DNA from: JBAZLV01 sp964586075
GTDB taxonomy: Bacteria; Nitrospirota; UBA9217
DNA length: 64,000 bases
Direction of reading: 5' to 3'
Assembly (NCBI GenBank): GCA_964586075.1
Contig: CAZPGZ010000003.1
Coordinates: 62,001-126,000, forward strand
Shown here: positions 34,216 to 41,788 of the stretch, one piece after another
Numbering within the stretch: position 1 is the first letter of the stretch
How the letters are laid out: every line of letters starts with the position of its first letter
The notes under the pieces: generated by a model
What the model saw: only the letters and a program-made list of their open reading frames with translations
The model's database searches: none
Told to the model about the DNA's origin: nothing
Translations under genes and position numbers: made by a program

Positions 34216-34249
34216 TTGACAAAATATACACTTTTGTTGTATATTTGTC
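34216..34249 (+). promoter_or_regulatory. Promoter overlapped by a palindromic operator
   Basis: A -35 TTGACA (34216-34221) and, 18 bases on, -10 TATATT (34240-34245). The half-sites GACAAAATATACA (34218-34230) and, on the other strand, GACAAATATACA (34238-34249) form an imperfect palindrome across the same bases. A DNA-binding protein at this site would block transcription, and the gene downstream encodes a winged-helix protein. Confidence 0.7.
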
Positions 34250-34266
34250 TACGAGGTGAACGTAAC

Positions 34267-34833
34267 GTGCTGACAAAACTCTTCTCTTCGACAAGAGCGG
34301 AGCTTTTAGGCCTGTTCTTTAACAATCCGGATGATCGCTTCTACCTGCGGGAAATAGCCCGCCATATCGGCAAAGATGCGGCAGGGATCAAGAGGGAGTT
34401 GGACAATCTGGTCAAGCTGGGACTTCTTGCGCGGGAGAAGCGGGGTGTTCAAAAATACTACTTCGCGAATAAGAGCTCTCCTGTTTTTTTCGAAATGAAG
34501 GGGTTGGTTTTTAAAACAACGGGAGTGCAGGGGGCCATGAAGGCATCGCTTTCCCGGCTGAAAGGCGTCAAGGCCGCATTTATTTATGGGTCCTACGCCA
34601 AGGGAGCAGAAAAGGAAGACAGCAATATAAACCTTATGGTTATCGGCCAAGCGAACATCACGGAATTGAACGACATGGTTATGGGCCTGGAAGAGAAGCT
34701 GAAGCGAGATATCGATTATCTTGTTTTCGACGAGCAGGAATATCGAAAACGCAAAGAGACAAAGGATCCGTTCGTCAGGGAAATCCTGAAAGGGAAGAAA
34801 ATATTCCTGGTGGGCAAAGAAGATGAATTATAG
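34267..34833 (+). CDS. Winged-helix protein with a nucleotidyltransferase (MNT)-like domain
   Basis: The GTG at 34267 has GAGGTG upstream. The 188-residue protein has an N-terminal winged helix ('NPDDRFYLREIARHIG', 'ELDNLVKLGLL') and a C-terminal Pol-beta-like nucleotidyltransferase fold. The usual motif GSYAxG...SDxDL appears as 'GSYAKGAEKEDSNINL', so both metal-binding Asp residues are Asn. Its last bases overlap the HEPN gene by 11 bp. The pair resembles HEPN/MNT toxin-antitoxin modules, with this protein as the antitoxin-like, probably self-regulating partner. Confidence 0.82.
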   Translation: MLTKLFSSTRAELLGLFFNNPDDRFYLREIARHIGKDAAGIKRELDNLVKLGLLAREKRGVQKYYFANKSSPVFFEMKGLVFKTTGVQGAMKASLSRLKGVKAAFIYGSYAKGAEKEDSNINLMVIGQANITELNDMVMGLEEKLKRDIDYLVFDEQEYRKRKETKDPFVREILKGKKIFLVGKEDEL

Positions 34834-35308
34834 CCAACTGAAGGAAATGGGAATCGTTGAAGAACGGACTGCCGAGGTTTCGGAGATTATTGCGCTGGTA
34901 ACGAGAGTGGACCGTGATCTCGAAACAAGCAGATTGCTGTACGGGAAAGATGAAGAATGGGCCTTTGTAGCCGCGTATCAGGCGATGGCTCGTTCGGCGC
35001 GGGCGCTGATCCTGTCCGAAGGATACAGGCCAAAGGTTGTTCGGGGAAGAGACGCTCAGAAGACCGTGGTGACGGCGGCAGGCGTTATTCTTGGTGAACA
35101 GTTCAAGAGCCTCACGAACAAATTTGACCGGATGCGCAGAAAATATCAAAGCTTTATTGAAGATGCGGGCAGGATTATCTCCCGGTATGAGGCGGGGCAG
35201 GCCATCAAAGATGCGGAGGAATTCACCGCGCTGGTCAATGCAAGAATCCGCGAGAAATATTCTCAGTTATCACTGCTGAATGATGTTCCTCAGCTTGTTT
35301 CAAGATAA
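34823..35308 (+). CDS. HEPN-domain protein, partner of the MNT-like protein
   Basis: An all-helical 161-residue protein with 'DEEWAFVAAYQAMARSARALILSEGYRPKV', a typical HEPN core described here at about 44-75, and 'FDRMRRKYQSFIED' in the place where HEPN RNases carry an R-x4-6-H motif. I see no His there (Tyr-Gln instead). Known HEPN partners act as RNases, so this one may be inactive or use another residue. It overlaps the preceding gene by 11 bases, which suggests coupled translation. Confidence 0.8.
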   Translation: MNYSQLKEMGIVEERTAEVSEIIALVTRVDRDLETSRLLYGKDEEWAFVAAYQAMARSARALILSEGYRPKVVRGRDAQKTVVTAAGVILGEQFKSLTNKFDRMRRKYQSFIEDAGRIISRYEAGQAIKDAEEFTALVNARIREKYSQLSLLNDVPQLVSR

Positions 35309-35355
35309 GGCCGCTTAGTTCACGAACGCGGTATGCCGAAAGGGGGTGGACAACA

Positions 35356-35412
35356 ATGGCAGCCAAGAAGAAAGCCAAGAAGAAGGCCAAGAAGAAAGCT
35401 AAGAAAAAGTAG
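35356..35412 (+). CDS. Tiny lysine/alanine-rich peptide 1
   Basis: An 18-codon gene, MAAKKKAKKKAKKKAKKK, with a strong AGGGGGTGG Shine-Dalgarno upstream. It is essentially three repeats of Lys-Lys-Lys-Ala. A similar gene lies 180 bases downstream with the same type of leader. It may bind nucleic acid or acidic polymers. It is too short for the usual gene-finding cut-offs, so it is likely to be missed. Confidence 0.6.
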   Translation: MAAKKKAKKKAKKKAKKK

Positions 35413-35441
35413 TTTTCATAATGTAGTCCCCGATGAGGGAC

Positions 35442-35471
35442 CGCCGGAGGCACTGAGACATGCCTCCGGCG
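35442..35471. terminator. Perfect 11-bp hairpin between the two tiny genes
   Basis: CGCCGGAGGCA (35442-35452) pairs with 35461-35471 around an eight-base loop. No U-run follows, so it may be a weak terminator or a structured RNA element. Confidence 0.5.
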
Positions 35472-35594
35472 CATTTACCGGAAGCAATATCAACAGTGAA
35501 ATAAGAGTGCACTATAAAGAGTCCTTTTTTCGGATTGACTGGTCATAATTCCGTCTTTCAGCTATCTCAGGATGAAAGGGGGTGATTTCATACC

Positions 35595-35651
35595 ATGGCG
35601 GCTAAAAAAAAGGCTCCGGCAAAAAAGGCAAAGAAGACCACAAAAAAATAA
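35595..35651 (+). CDS. Tiny lysine/alanine-rich peptide 2
   Basis: An 18-codon gene, MAAKKKAPAKKAKKTTKK, with an AAAGGGGGTG Shine-Dalgarno matching that of peptide 1. It resembles the C-terminal tails of histone H1 or HU-like proteins. The two genes look like a duplicated pair. A strong terminator follows. Confidence 0.62.
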   Translation: MAAKKKAPAKKAKKTTKK

Positions 35652-35703
35652 TAACCGAGGCGGGGCAATGGTACAAAGGCCAGGTCCTCAGTATTGAGTC
35701 TTT

Positions 35704-35737
35704 ACCACGAAGCTGGTCTTCGTGGTTTTGTTTTTTT
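35704..35737 (+). terminator. Rho-independent terminator
   Basis: ACCACGAAG (35704-35712) pairs with 35718-35726 around a five-base loop and is followed by a T-rich tail. Confidence 0.85.
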
Positions 35738-35879
35738 ATCATATACAAACGCGAAGTTTTCTGCTGTAGTTTTGCATGAATTCCGGTATTATTGCTGCAA
35801 GCTTTCCCCGTACGGGAAGATATATGACCAGTCTCTAATTTTCCCGCGACCGGAAGGCAGCCGAAGAACGTCGATTCCT

Positions 35880-36212
35880 ATGCGTAAGCGGAATTATATA
35901 AAAATTAATCAAAGTTCCCGGACCGACGGACGGAAGAAATTGCTTATTGCGCTCGGCATTCTTCTTACTGCTTACCTCATATCGTCATGCATTTTCGGAG
36001 AGATGGGGCTTATAAAATACTACCGTATGAAAATGCAGTGCAACGCCTTGACAGACGAAATTGCGCTCCTGAAGCGAGACAATGCAAAACTCAGAAAACA
36101 TGTCTATTCCCTGAAAAACGATCCTCTCTACATCGAACGCATCGCGCGTGACAAATTGGGCCTTGCACGCCCAGGGGAGATAGTGTACTATTACAGCGAA
36201 CAGAAAGACTGA
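35880..36212 (+). CDS. ftsB: Septum formation initiator FtsB/DivIC family
   Basis: The ATG at 35880 gives 110 residues: a basic N-terminus, one membrane segment (about 21-40), and a coiled coil ('CNALTDEIALLKRDNAKLRKHV'), with the coil at about 50-75. The end 'LYIERIARDKLGLARPGEIVYY' is the conserved FtsB tail. FtsB links FtsL and FtsQ in the divisome. The upstream frame is open further but not conserved. Confidence 0.88.
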   Translation: MRKRNYIKINQSSRTDGRKKLLIALGILLTAYLISSCIFGEMGLIKYYRMKMQCNALTDEIALLKRDNAKLRKHVYSLKNDPLYIERIARDKLGLARPGEIVYYYSEQKD

Positions 36213-36336
36213 AGTATTTTACAGAAACCGGATCATTGCTTTGTGCCGTAATGAACCGCAGAAATGACCCAGGCAGTTTGATCGCAGCATGCCGTAGGGA
36301 CCCAGGGGGCGGAGGTGCCCCTGCTTCGCCACGTCC

Positions 36337-38541
36337 ATGTCAGACTACCCACTTTCCATAGCATTTATCTGGCATATGCACCAGCCCTATTACAAGGATG
36401 ACATTACAGGGTCTTACATCCTTCCCTGGGTGCGGCTGCATGGAACGAAAGATTATTATGACATGCCGGCACTCCTTGCCGATTTTCCCCAGATCCATCA
36501 GACATTCAACCTTGTTCCTTCACTGCTAAAGCAGATTCTCGATTATGTTGAGAATGGAGCCACGGACAAGTTTCTCGACACGACGCTCAAACCGGCGGCA
36601 GACCTGGACTCCGAAGATAAACAATTCCTGCTTAAGAATTCCTTCATGGCGAACTGGGACACCATGATTAAGCCGTACCGGTCGTATTGGCAGTTGCTCG
36701 ACCGCAGAGGCTACAGCGTTGCCGAAAACGACCTCCAGAGTGCCATGCGGTATTTCGGCACGCAGGATTATCTTGATTTGCAGGTTTGGTTCAACCTTAC
36801 CTGGTTTGATCCGCTCTTTAAACAAAACGATCCCTTTTTAAAGGAATTGGTGCAAAAAGGGGCCGGATTTAACGAAAAAGAAAAACAGCTTCTTGTACAG
36901 AAACAGAGAGACGTCATGGCGCTTATCATTCCTGAGTACAGGCGCCTTGCAGAAATGGGCAGCATCGAGCTTACCACCACCCCGTTTTACCATCCTATTC
37001 TGCCCTTGCTGTGCGATACTGATCTTGCGAGGGTTGCCGTTCCCGATATCCACCTCCCCACAGAGCGCTTTGCACATCCGGAGGACGCCAAAATCCAGGT
37101 TGAACGCGCCATTGCCTATCATGAAAAACTTTTTGGATCGCGGCCGGCCGGCATGTGGCCTGCGGAAGGATCAGTGGCCGAAGACATTATTCCATTGCTT
37201 GCAGATGCCGGGATCAAATGGATTGGCACGGATGAAGGAGTGCTCGCCCGGTCGCTCGGCATCCATCTTGATCGAGATTTTTCGGGAGTGTTGAAAAATC
37301 CCGAAGCCCTCTATAAACCGTATTTAGCGGGCAAAGGGGGAAAAAATGTTTCCATGGTATTCCGTGACCACACGCTTTCCGACCTTGTAGGTTTCGTGTA
37401 TTCCAAATGGGATTATAAAAATGCGGCAAATGATCTTATTGACCGGCTCCATCGCATACGGCAGGGGCTGTCACACGGTCCGCACTTGGTTTCCATCATC
37501 CTGGACGGAGAAAACGCCTGGGAATATTATCAAAACGATGGAAGAGATTTCTTTTTGTATCTCTATGAGCGCCTGAGCAAAGAGCAGGGGCTTCGGTGCG
37601 TGACGGTAGGAGAATATCTGAGGGAAAATCCAGCTCAGGCGGGCATTGAGCGGCTTCACGCCGGCTCATGGATTAATGCAAATTACCGGATTTGGATCGG
37701 GCATGAAGAGGACAACCGGGCCTGGGATCTGCTTGCGCAAACGCGCCGGGCCCTAGTGGACTATTCATCCAGAAACGGTGATTCATCTAAGCTGGCCCAG
37801 GCATGGGAAGAGATATACATTGCCGAAGGAAGTGACTGGTGCTGGTGGTATGGCGACGATCATTTCTCTGAAAATGATGCAGAGTTTGATCTTTTGTTTA
37901 GAACGCATTTGATGAATGTGTATCGCATCATAGGCCTTGATATTCCGGACGATCTTCGGATACCGATACTTCGTGAAGACCGGCAGGCGCTTCCGACGGT
38001 CGAACTGACGGCTTTGATTTCTCCTGCTATTGACGGTCAAGTCACGAATTATTTCGAATGGCTGCCGGCGGGTTGTTATGATGTGAGCCAGGGAGGGGGG
38101 GCCATGCACCGGGGGGCCTCCATTATCACGCATATTTATTATGGCTTCGATCTGAAAAATATGTTTATCCGGCTTGATCCCGGCGGAAATCTTAATGATG
38201 CTAAAGTCTCAGATTTGGCTTTTTTTATCAATTTTTTAAATCCTCGCGGTCTTGATGTGGAAGTGCGCATCGTTCCTCAGGAGCGGCAGGTGAGCGCAGC
38301 CCTTTTCCGTGGTGAAAACGGTGACCGCAAACAACTTGCAGACATCCATACCGTTGCTGCGAAGGATATCATCGAACTTGCCGTACCCTTTGACCTCATA
38401 GGTCTGCGGGCCAATGACGAGGTGCAGCTCTTTATCACGGTTGAAAGGACCGGCTCCGAAGTTGAAAAATGGCCCTACCGCGGATATATTCAGTTCAAAG
38501 TGCCTACCGAGGATTTTGAGGCAACTATGTGGCAGGTCTAA
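36337..38541 (+). CDS. Glycoside hydrolase family 57 (amylase or glucanotransferase type)
   Basis: 734 residues with the GH57 motifs: 'IWHMHQPYY' near residue 13, 'IELTTTPFYHPILPLL' near 208, 'GMWPAEGSV' near 272 (the Glu is the likely nucleophile) and 'LDGENAWEYY' near 388. A C-terminal beta domain of about 200 residues ('QHGGGAMHRG'-like region, 'VEKWPYRGYIQF') is probably an accessory sugar-binding part. It acts on alpha-glucans such as glycogen; the exact specificity cannot be read. No signal peptide. The Shine-Dalgarno is weak and distant. Confidence 0.92.
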   Translation: MSDYPLSIAFIWHMHQPYYKDDITGSYILPWVRLHGTKDYYDMPALLADFPQIHQTFNLVPSLLKQILDYVENGATDKFLDTTLKPAADLDSEDKQFLLKNSFMANWDTMIKPYRSYWQLLDRRGYSVAENDLQSAMRYFGTQDYLDLQVWFNLTWFDPLFKQNDPFLKELVQKGAGFNEKEKQLLVQKQRDVMALIIPEYRRLAEMGSIELTTTPFYHPILPLLCDTDLARVAVPDIHLPTERFAHPEDAKIQVERAIAYHEKLFGSRPAGMWPAEGSVAEDIIPLLADAGIKWIGTDEGVLARSLGIHLDRDFSGVLKNPEALYKPYLAGKGGKNVSMVFRDHTLSDLVGFVYSKWDYKNAANDLIDRLHRIRQGLSHGPHLVSIILDGENAWEYYQNDGRDFFLYLYERLSKEQGLRCVTVGEYLRENPAQAGIERLHAGSWINANYRIWIGHEEDNRAWDLLAQTRRALVDYSSRNGDSSKLAQAWEEIYIAEGSDWCWWYGDDHFSENDAEFDLLFRTHLMNVYRIIGLDIPDDLRIPILREDRQALPTVELTALISPAIDGQVTNYFEWLPAGCYDVSQGGGAMHRGASIITHIYYGFDLKNMFIRLDPGGNLNDAKVSDLAFFINFLNPRGLDVEVRIVPQERQVSAALFRGENGDRKQLADIHTVAAKDIIELAVPFDLIGLRANDEVQLFITVERTGSEVEKWPYRGYIQFKVPTEDFEATMWQV

Positions 38542-38589
38542 CCGCTTCCTGCCACAGCGTTGCGTTGCCTGGTCCTTGTCTCCTATACA

Positions 38590-38614
38590 GCAAGACTGAA
38601 CAGTGGAGTCTTGC
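38590..38614. terminator. 8-bp inverted repeat between convergent genes
   Basis: GCAAGACT (38590-38597) pairs with 38607-38614 across nine bases. No U-run is present on either strand, so the terminator role is uncertain. Confidence 0.35.
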
Positions 38615-38621
38615 AAACTGC

Positions 38622-39698
38622 CTACTTTAGAAACAGTTTTTCATATTTCCCATATCCGGTTTTTGCTAAATCCTCACGAGGAATAAACCTGAGCGCGGCC
38701 GAATTCATGCAGTAGCGCAACCCCGTGGGAGGCGGTCCGTCCTTAAATACATGGCCCAGGTGTGAATCGCCGTGTCTGCTTCTTACTTCTGTCCGCGCCA
38801 TAAACCAGCTTCGGTCTTCTTTTTCTACGATATTTCCCGGTTCCAGGGGTTTTGTAAAGCTTGGCCAGCCAGTTCCGGAATCGTATTTATCGAGGGAACT
38901 GAACAGGGGTTCTCCGGAGACGATATCGACATAGATGCCGGGTTTATGATTGTCCCAGTATTCATTCCGGAATGCAGGCTCAGTTCCTTCTTCCTGGGTT
39001 ACCTTGAATTGGAGAGGAGTCAGGCGCTGTTTCAGCGCTTCTTTTGTTGGTTTGCCGTATGTTCCATCTTGTTCCGGTTGTTGGGTGTTTAGTGCCGCAT
39101 CTTTCCCCCAGACCTTTTGCAGATACTGATCGCGGCCGGAATTATACCGGTAGAATTTGTACCGTACCGGATTTTTTTTCCAGTAACCCTGATGATAATC
39201 CTCCGCCTTGTAAAAAGGAACAGCTGGCTTGATTTCGGTCATGATTGGTTTCGCAAAACGTCCCGATTGGGCAAGTTTCTTCTTTGACTCTTCTGCGAGC
39301 CTTTTCTGCGTGTCAGTATGGTAGAAAATGGCGGACTTGTACGATGGGCCCCGATCCACAAACTGTCCTCCCGCATCGGTAGGATCAATTTGATGCCAGA
39401 ACACATCAAGCAGTTTTTCATACGTTACTTTGGCAGGATCATAAATAACCTCAATAGCCTCCATATGTCCCGTTGTTTCAGAAGTTACTTTTTCATATGT
39501 TGGGTTGATTGTATGACCGCCGGTATAGCCTGAAATTACCTCCCGGACGCCATCCAGTTTTTCGAACGGCGGTACCATGCACCAGAAACAACCGCCAGCA
39601 AAAGTAGCTTTTTCGAGACGCAAACCGCCGCTTGCATTCGCCTGAGTAAGCAAGAGCGGCAGAAGAAATAGGGTTTCTAATAAAATTTTTTTTACCAT
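38622..39698 (-). CDS. msrAB: Exported methionine sulfoxide reductase MsrA-MsrB fusion
   Basis: The start is the ATG at 39698, with AAGGAGGTG eight bases upstream, and the protein has a signal peptide before 'ASGG'. The MsrA part has the GCFWC active site (Cys37). The MsrB part carries 'LFSSLDKYDSGTGWPSF', 'RHGDSHLGHVF' and the catalytic 'RYCMNSAALRF'. The Zn-binding CxxC pairs of many MsrB proteins are absent, as in the non-Zn type. It repairs S- and R-methionine sulfoxides in periplasmic proteins. Confidence 0.94.
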   Translation of the reverse strand: MVKKILLETLFLLPLLLTQANASGGLRLEKATFAGGCFWCMVPPFEKLDGVREVISGYTGGHTINPTYEKVTSETTGHMEAIEVIYDPAKVTYEKLLDVFWHQIDPTDAGGQFVDRGPSYKSAIFYHTDTQKRLAEESKKKLAQSGRFAKPIMTEIKPAVPFYKAEDYHQGYWKKNPVRYKFYRYNSGRDQYLQKVWGKDAALNTQQPEQDGTYGKPTKEALKQRLTPLQFKVTQEEGTEPAFRNEYWDNHKPGIYVDIVSGEPLFSSLDKYDSGTGWPSFTKPLEPGNIVEKEDRSWFMARTEVRSRHGDSHLGHVFKDGPPPTGLRYCMNSAALRFIPREDLAKTGYGKYEKLFLK

Positions 39699-40002
39699 TG
39701 TTAAAACACCTCCTTCATGCAACACTACTATTATAGTATACAACTGATGGGCAACGGAGATGCACCCGGAAATATATGTCAGTACCCATGAATATTGGTT
39801 TTGGGTCAGCCTTGCTTGTCATGTATATTAAAAGTTATGATTTATAATTATTGTTATATTTTTATTAACATCTTGTAAATTTGTAATAATCAACTGGTGC
39901 ATTAAGTACCTATAATTTTGATTATATGTTCTCATGCTACGGAACTTTTTATTGGTATGTCTAACTATTGATAAGAACAGGTGATAAAAAAAATAAAAGG
40001 CT

Positions 40003-40017
40003 TGGCACACTCCTTGC
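40003..40017 (+). promoter_or_regulatory. Sigma-54 promoter candidate for the glcDEF operon
   Basis: TGGCAC (40003-40008) and TTGC (40014-40017), followed by T, form the -24/-12 signature with the exact five-base spacing. Transcription would start near 40030, about 340 bases before glcD. Genes expressed from this site would need an enhancer-binding activator, which I do not see in the window. Confidence 0.65.
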
Positions 40018-40370
40018 TTTATAAAAGCTCTGAAAGACATAGACAGTTGATAAACCGACATAATCTTAAATATGGGGTTATGCTTCGATATGCACTTTGA
40101 CAAGCAGTATTACGGATTTTCTTCTTGACAGCTGTGTTTCAAAGTTGTAGCTTAAAGTGTTACAAAGATGTATCATTTTGGGCAAGAAGTATTCGTGATA
40201 ATCCCATTATGTAAAGTCAAGCCATCAGTACTTCCGCGCCTGTTTTCACCACGTAGTTGCTGTCCGCCATTATTCTTTAATGTGTTTTACTTGCAGTAGA
40301 ACGGTCATTATCGAATGGAGTAGGGTAAGTCAATTCTTACAGTACATAGCACACCGAAAGGAGTCCAATA
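40018..40370. other. Long AT-rich leader of the glcD operon
   Basis: No gene is supported in this stretch. A TTGACA at about 40125-40130 could be part of a second, sigma-70-type promoter. If transcription starts at the sigma-54 site, this is a long 5' leader whose structure I cannot assign. Confidence 0.45.
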
Positions 40371-41765
40371 ATGGAAAGAGAACAAATCGTCAATGAGTTA
40401 AATCGGTTGATCGGTAAAGAAAAGGTGCTCGCATCGGACATGTGGCGTAAGCTTTATGAGTATGATGCCTATCTGCTCCGGTCAGACCCGGACGCGATTG
40501 TCCTGCCAACAACCACGGAAGAAGTGGTGAAGATTGTAAAGTTCGCAAACGGCAATAATATTCGCGTCTACACCCGGGGAGCAGGCACAAACCTGACGGG
40601 AGGCACCGTCTGCCTGCAGGGCGGAATTGCCCTTGTCACAACGCGGATGAACAAGGTCCTTGATCTTGATCTTGAAAATCAGCGTATGGTAGTGCAGTCG
40701 GGCGCTATCACCCTGGATATTAAGAATGTCCTGGGAAAGCATGGATACCTGTACCATCCGGATCCCTCCAGCGAAAAAGCTTCTACGCTGGGAGGAAACG
40801 TTGGTGAAAACGCCGGAGGGCCGCACTGCCTTAAATATGGCGTTACGAGCAACCATATCTTGGGAGGCGAACTGGTTCTGTTTGACGGCCAGGTGATTCA
40901 GTTCGGCGGCAAGTCTCTGGACAATCCCGGTTTTGATTTGCCCGGCATTCTGAACGGATCAGAAGGAACACTCGGCATCATCACGAAGCTCGTTCTTCGC
41001 ATCGTGCCGAAGGCGGAAGCAGTGAAGACGATGATGTGCATCTATAACAAGGTTAAAGAAGGAAGCGATACGGTTGCCGATATCATCTCTGAAGGCATCA
41101 TTCCTGCCACGCTCGAGATGATGGACAATCTCACGATCAATGCGGTAGAAGACGCTTATAATGCAGGGTTGCCGAAAGACGCAGCTGCCGTTCTGTTGAT
41201 TGAAATTGATGGTTTGAAGGACGGTATGGATCGGCTCTGGGAACGCATCCAGAATATCTGCAAGAAGCACAATGTGCGTGAAATTCGCGCAGCAAAGGAT
41301 GAGGCGGAGCGGATGAAGCTGTGGGCGGCCCGAAAAGGCGCATTTGGCGCTGTCGGAAAACTGCGTCCCAATTACCTGGTGAATGACGGTACGGTGCCCA
41401 GGCCGAAACTGCCGGAGACACTGGATCGGGTCATCGCCATCGGTGAAAAATACAAATTGCCGATTGCGAACGTGTTCCATGCAGGAGACGGCAATCTGCA
41501 TCCTCTGGTTCTTTTTGATGAGAGAGATAAGGATGAACTGCGCCGAGTGCAGCTTGCTGCAACTGAGATCATGAAGGTCTGCGCGGATCTCGGCGGAACC
41601 ATCAGCGGTGAGCACGGAATCGGCGTTGAGAAGCTCGAAGGCATGTCCTTTGTGTTCAGCGACAAGGACATTGATACGATGAAAAAGGTCAAAGTGGCCT
41701 TTGACCCCGTCGACAGATATAATCCGGGAAAATGTCTTCCCGAGTCACAAAAAGCCGCAGCGTAA
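40371..41765 (+). CDS. glcD: FAD-linked oxidase subunit GlcD-like (glycolate or D-lactate)
   Basis: 464 residues; FAD-binding PCMH-type domain ('VYTRGAGTNLTGGTVC', 'LGGNVGENAGGPHCLKYG') and a C-terminal cap domain with 'NVFHAGDGNLHPLVLFD' and 'GTISGEHGIGVEKLEGM'. AAAGGAG precedes the ATG. It is the oxidase subunit of a three-gene operon (glcD-E-F) that moves electrons from a 2-hydroxy acid to the Fe-S subunit. The substrate is uncertain between glycolate and lactate. Confidence 0.93.
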   Translation: MEREQIVNELNRLIGKEKVLASDMWRKLYEYDAYLLRSDPDAIVLPTTTEEVVKIVKFANGNNIRVYTRGAGTNLTGGTVCLQGGIALVTTRMNKVLDLDLENQRMVVQSGAITLDIKNVLGKHGYLYHPDPSSEKASTLGGNVGENAGGPHCLKYGVTSNHILGGELVLFDGQVIQFGGKSLDNPGFDLPGILNGSEGTLGIITKLVLRIVPKAEAVKTMMCIYNKVKEGSDTVADIISEGIIPATLEMMDNLTINAVEDAYNAGLPKDAAAVLLIEIDGLKDGMDRLWERIQNICKKHNVREIRAAKDEAERMKLWAARKGAFGAVGKLRPNYLVNDGTVPRPKLPETLDRVIAIGEKYKLPIANVFHAGDGNLHPLVLFDERDKDELRRVQLAATEIMKVCADLGGTISGEHGIGVEKLEGMSFVFSDKDIDTMKKVKVAFDPVDRYNPGKCLPESQKAAA

Positions 41766-41788
41766 GTGCGGAGAAAGGAAAGCCGGGT

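Noticed and set aside
39828..40103. A 91-codon minus-strand open frame in the msrAB-glcD gap
   Set aside because: AT-rich, no Shine-Dalgarno, no domain; it overlaps the sigma-54 promoter candidate.
40020..40370. c-di-GMP or other riboswitch in the glcD leader
   Set aside because: No recognised conserved core; the leader is AT-rich and unassigned.
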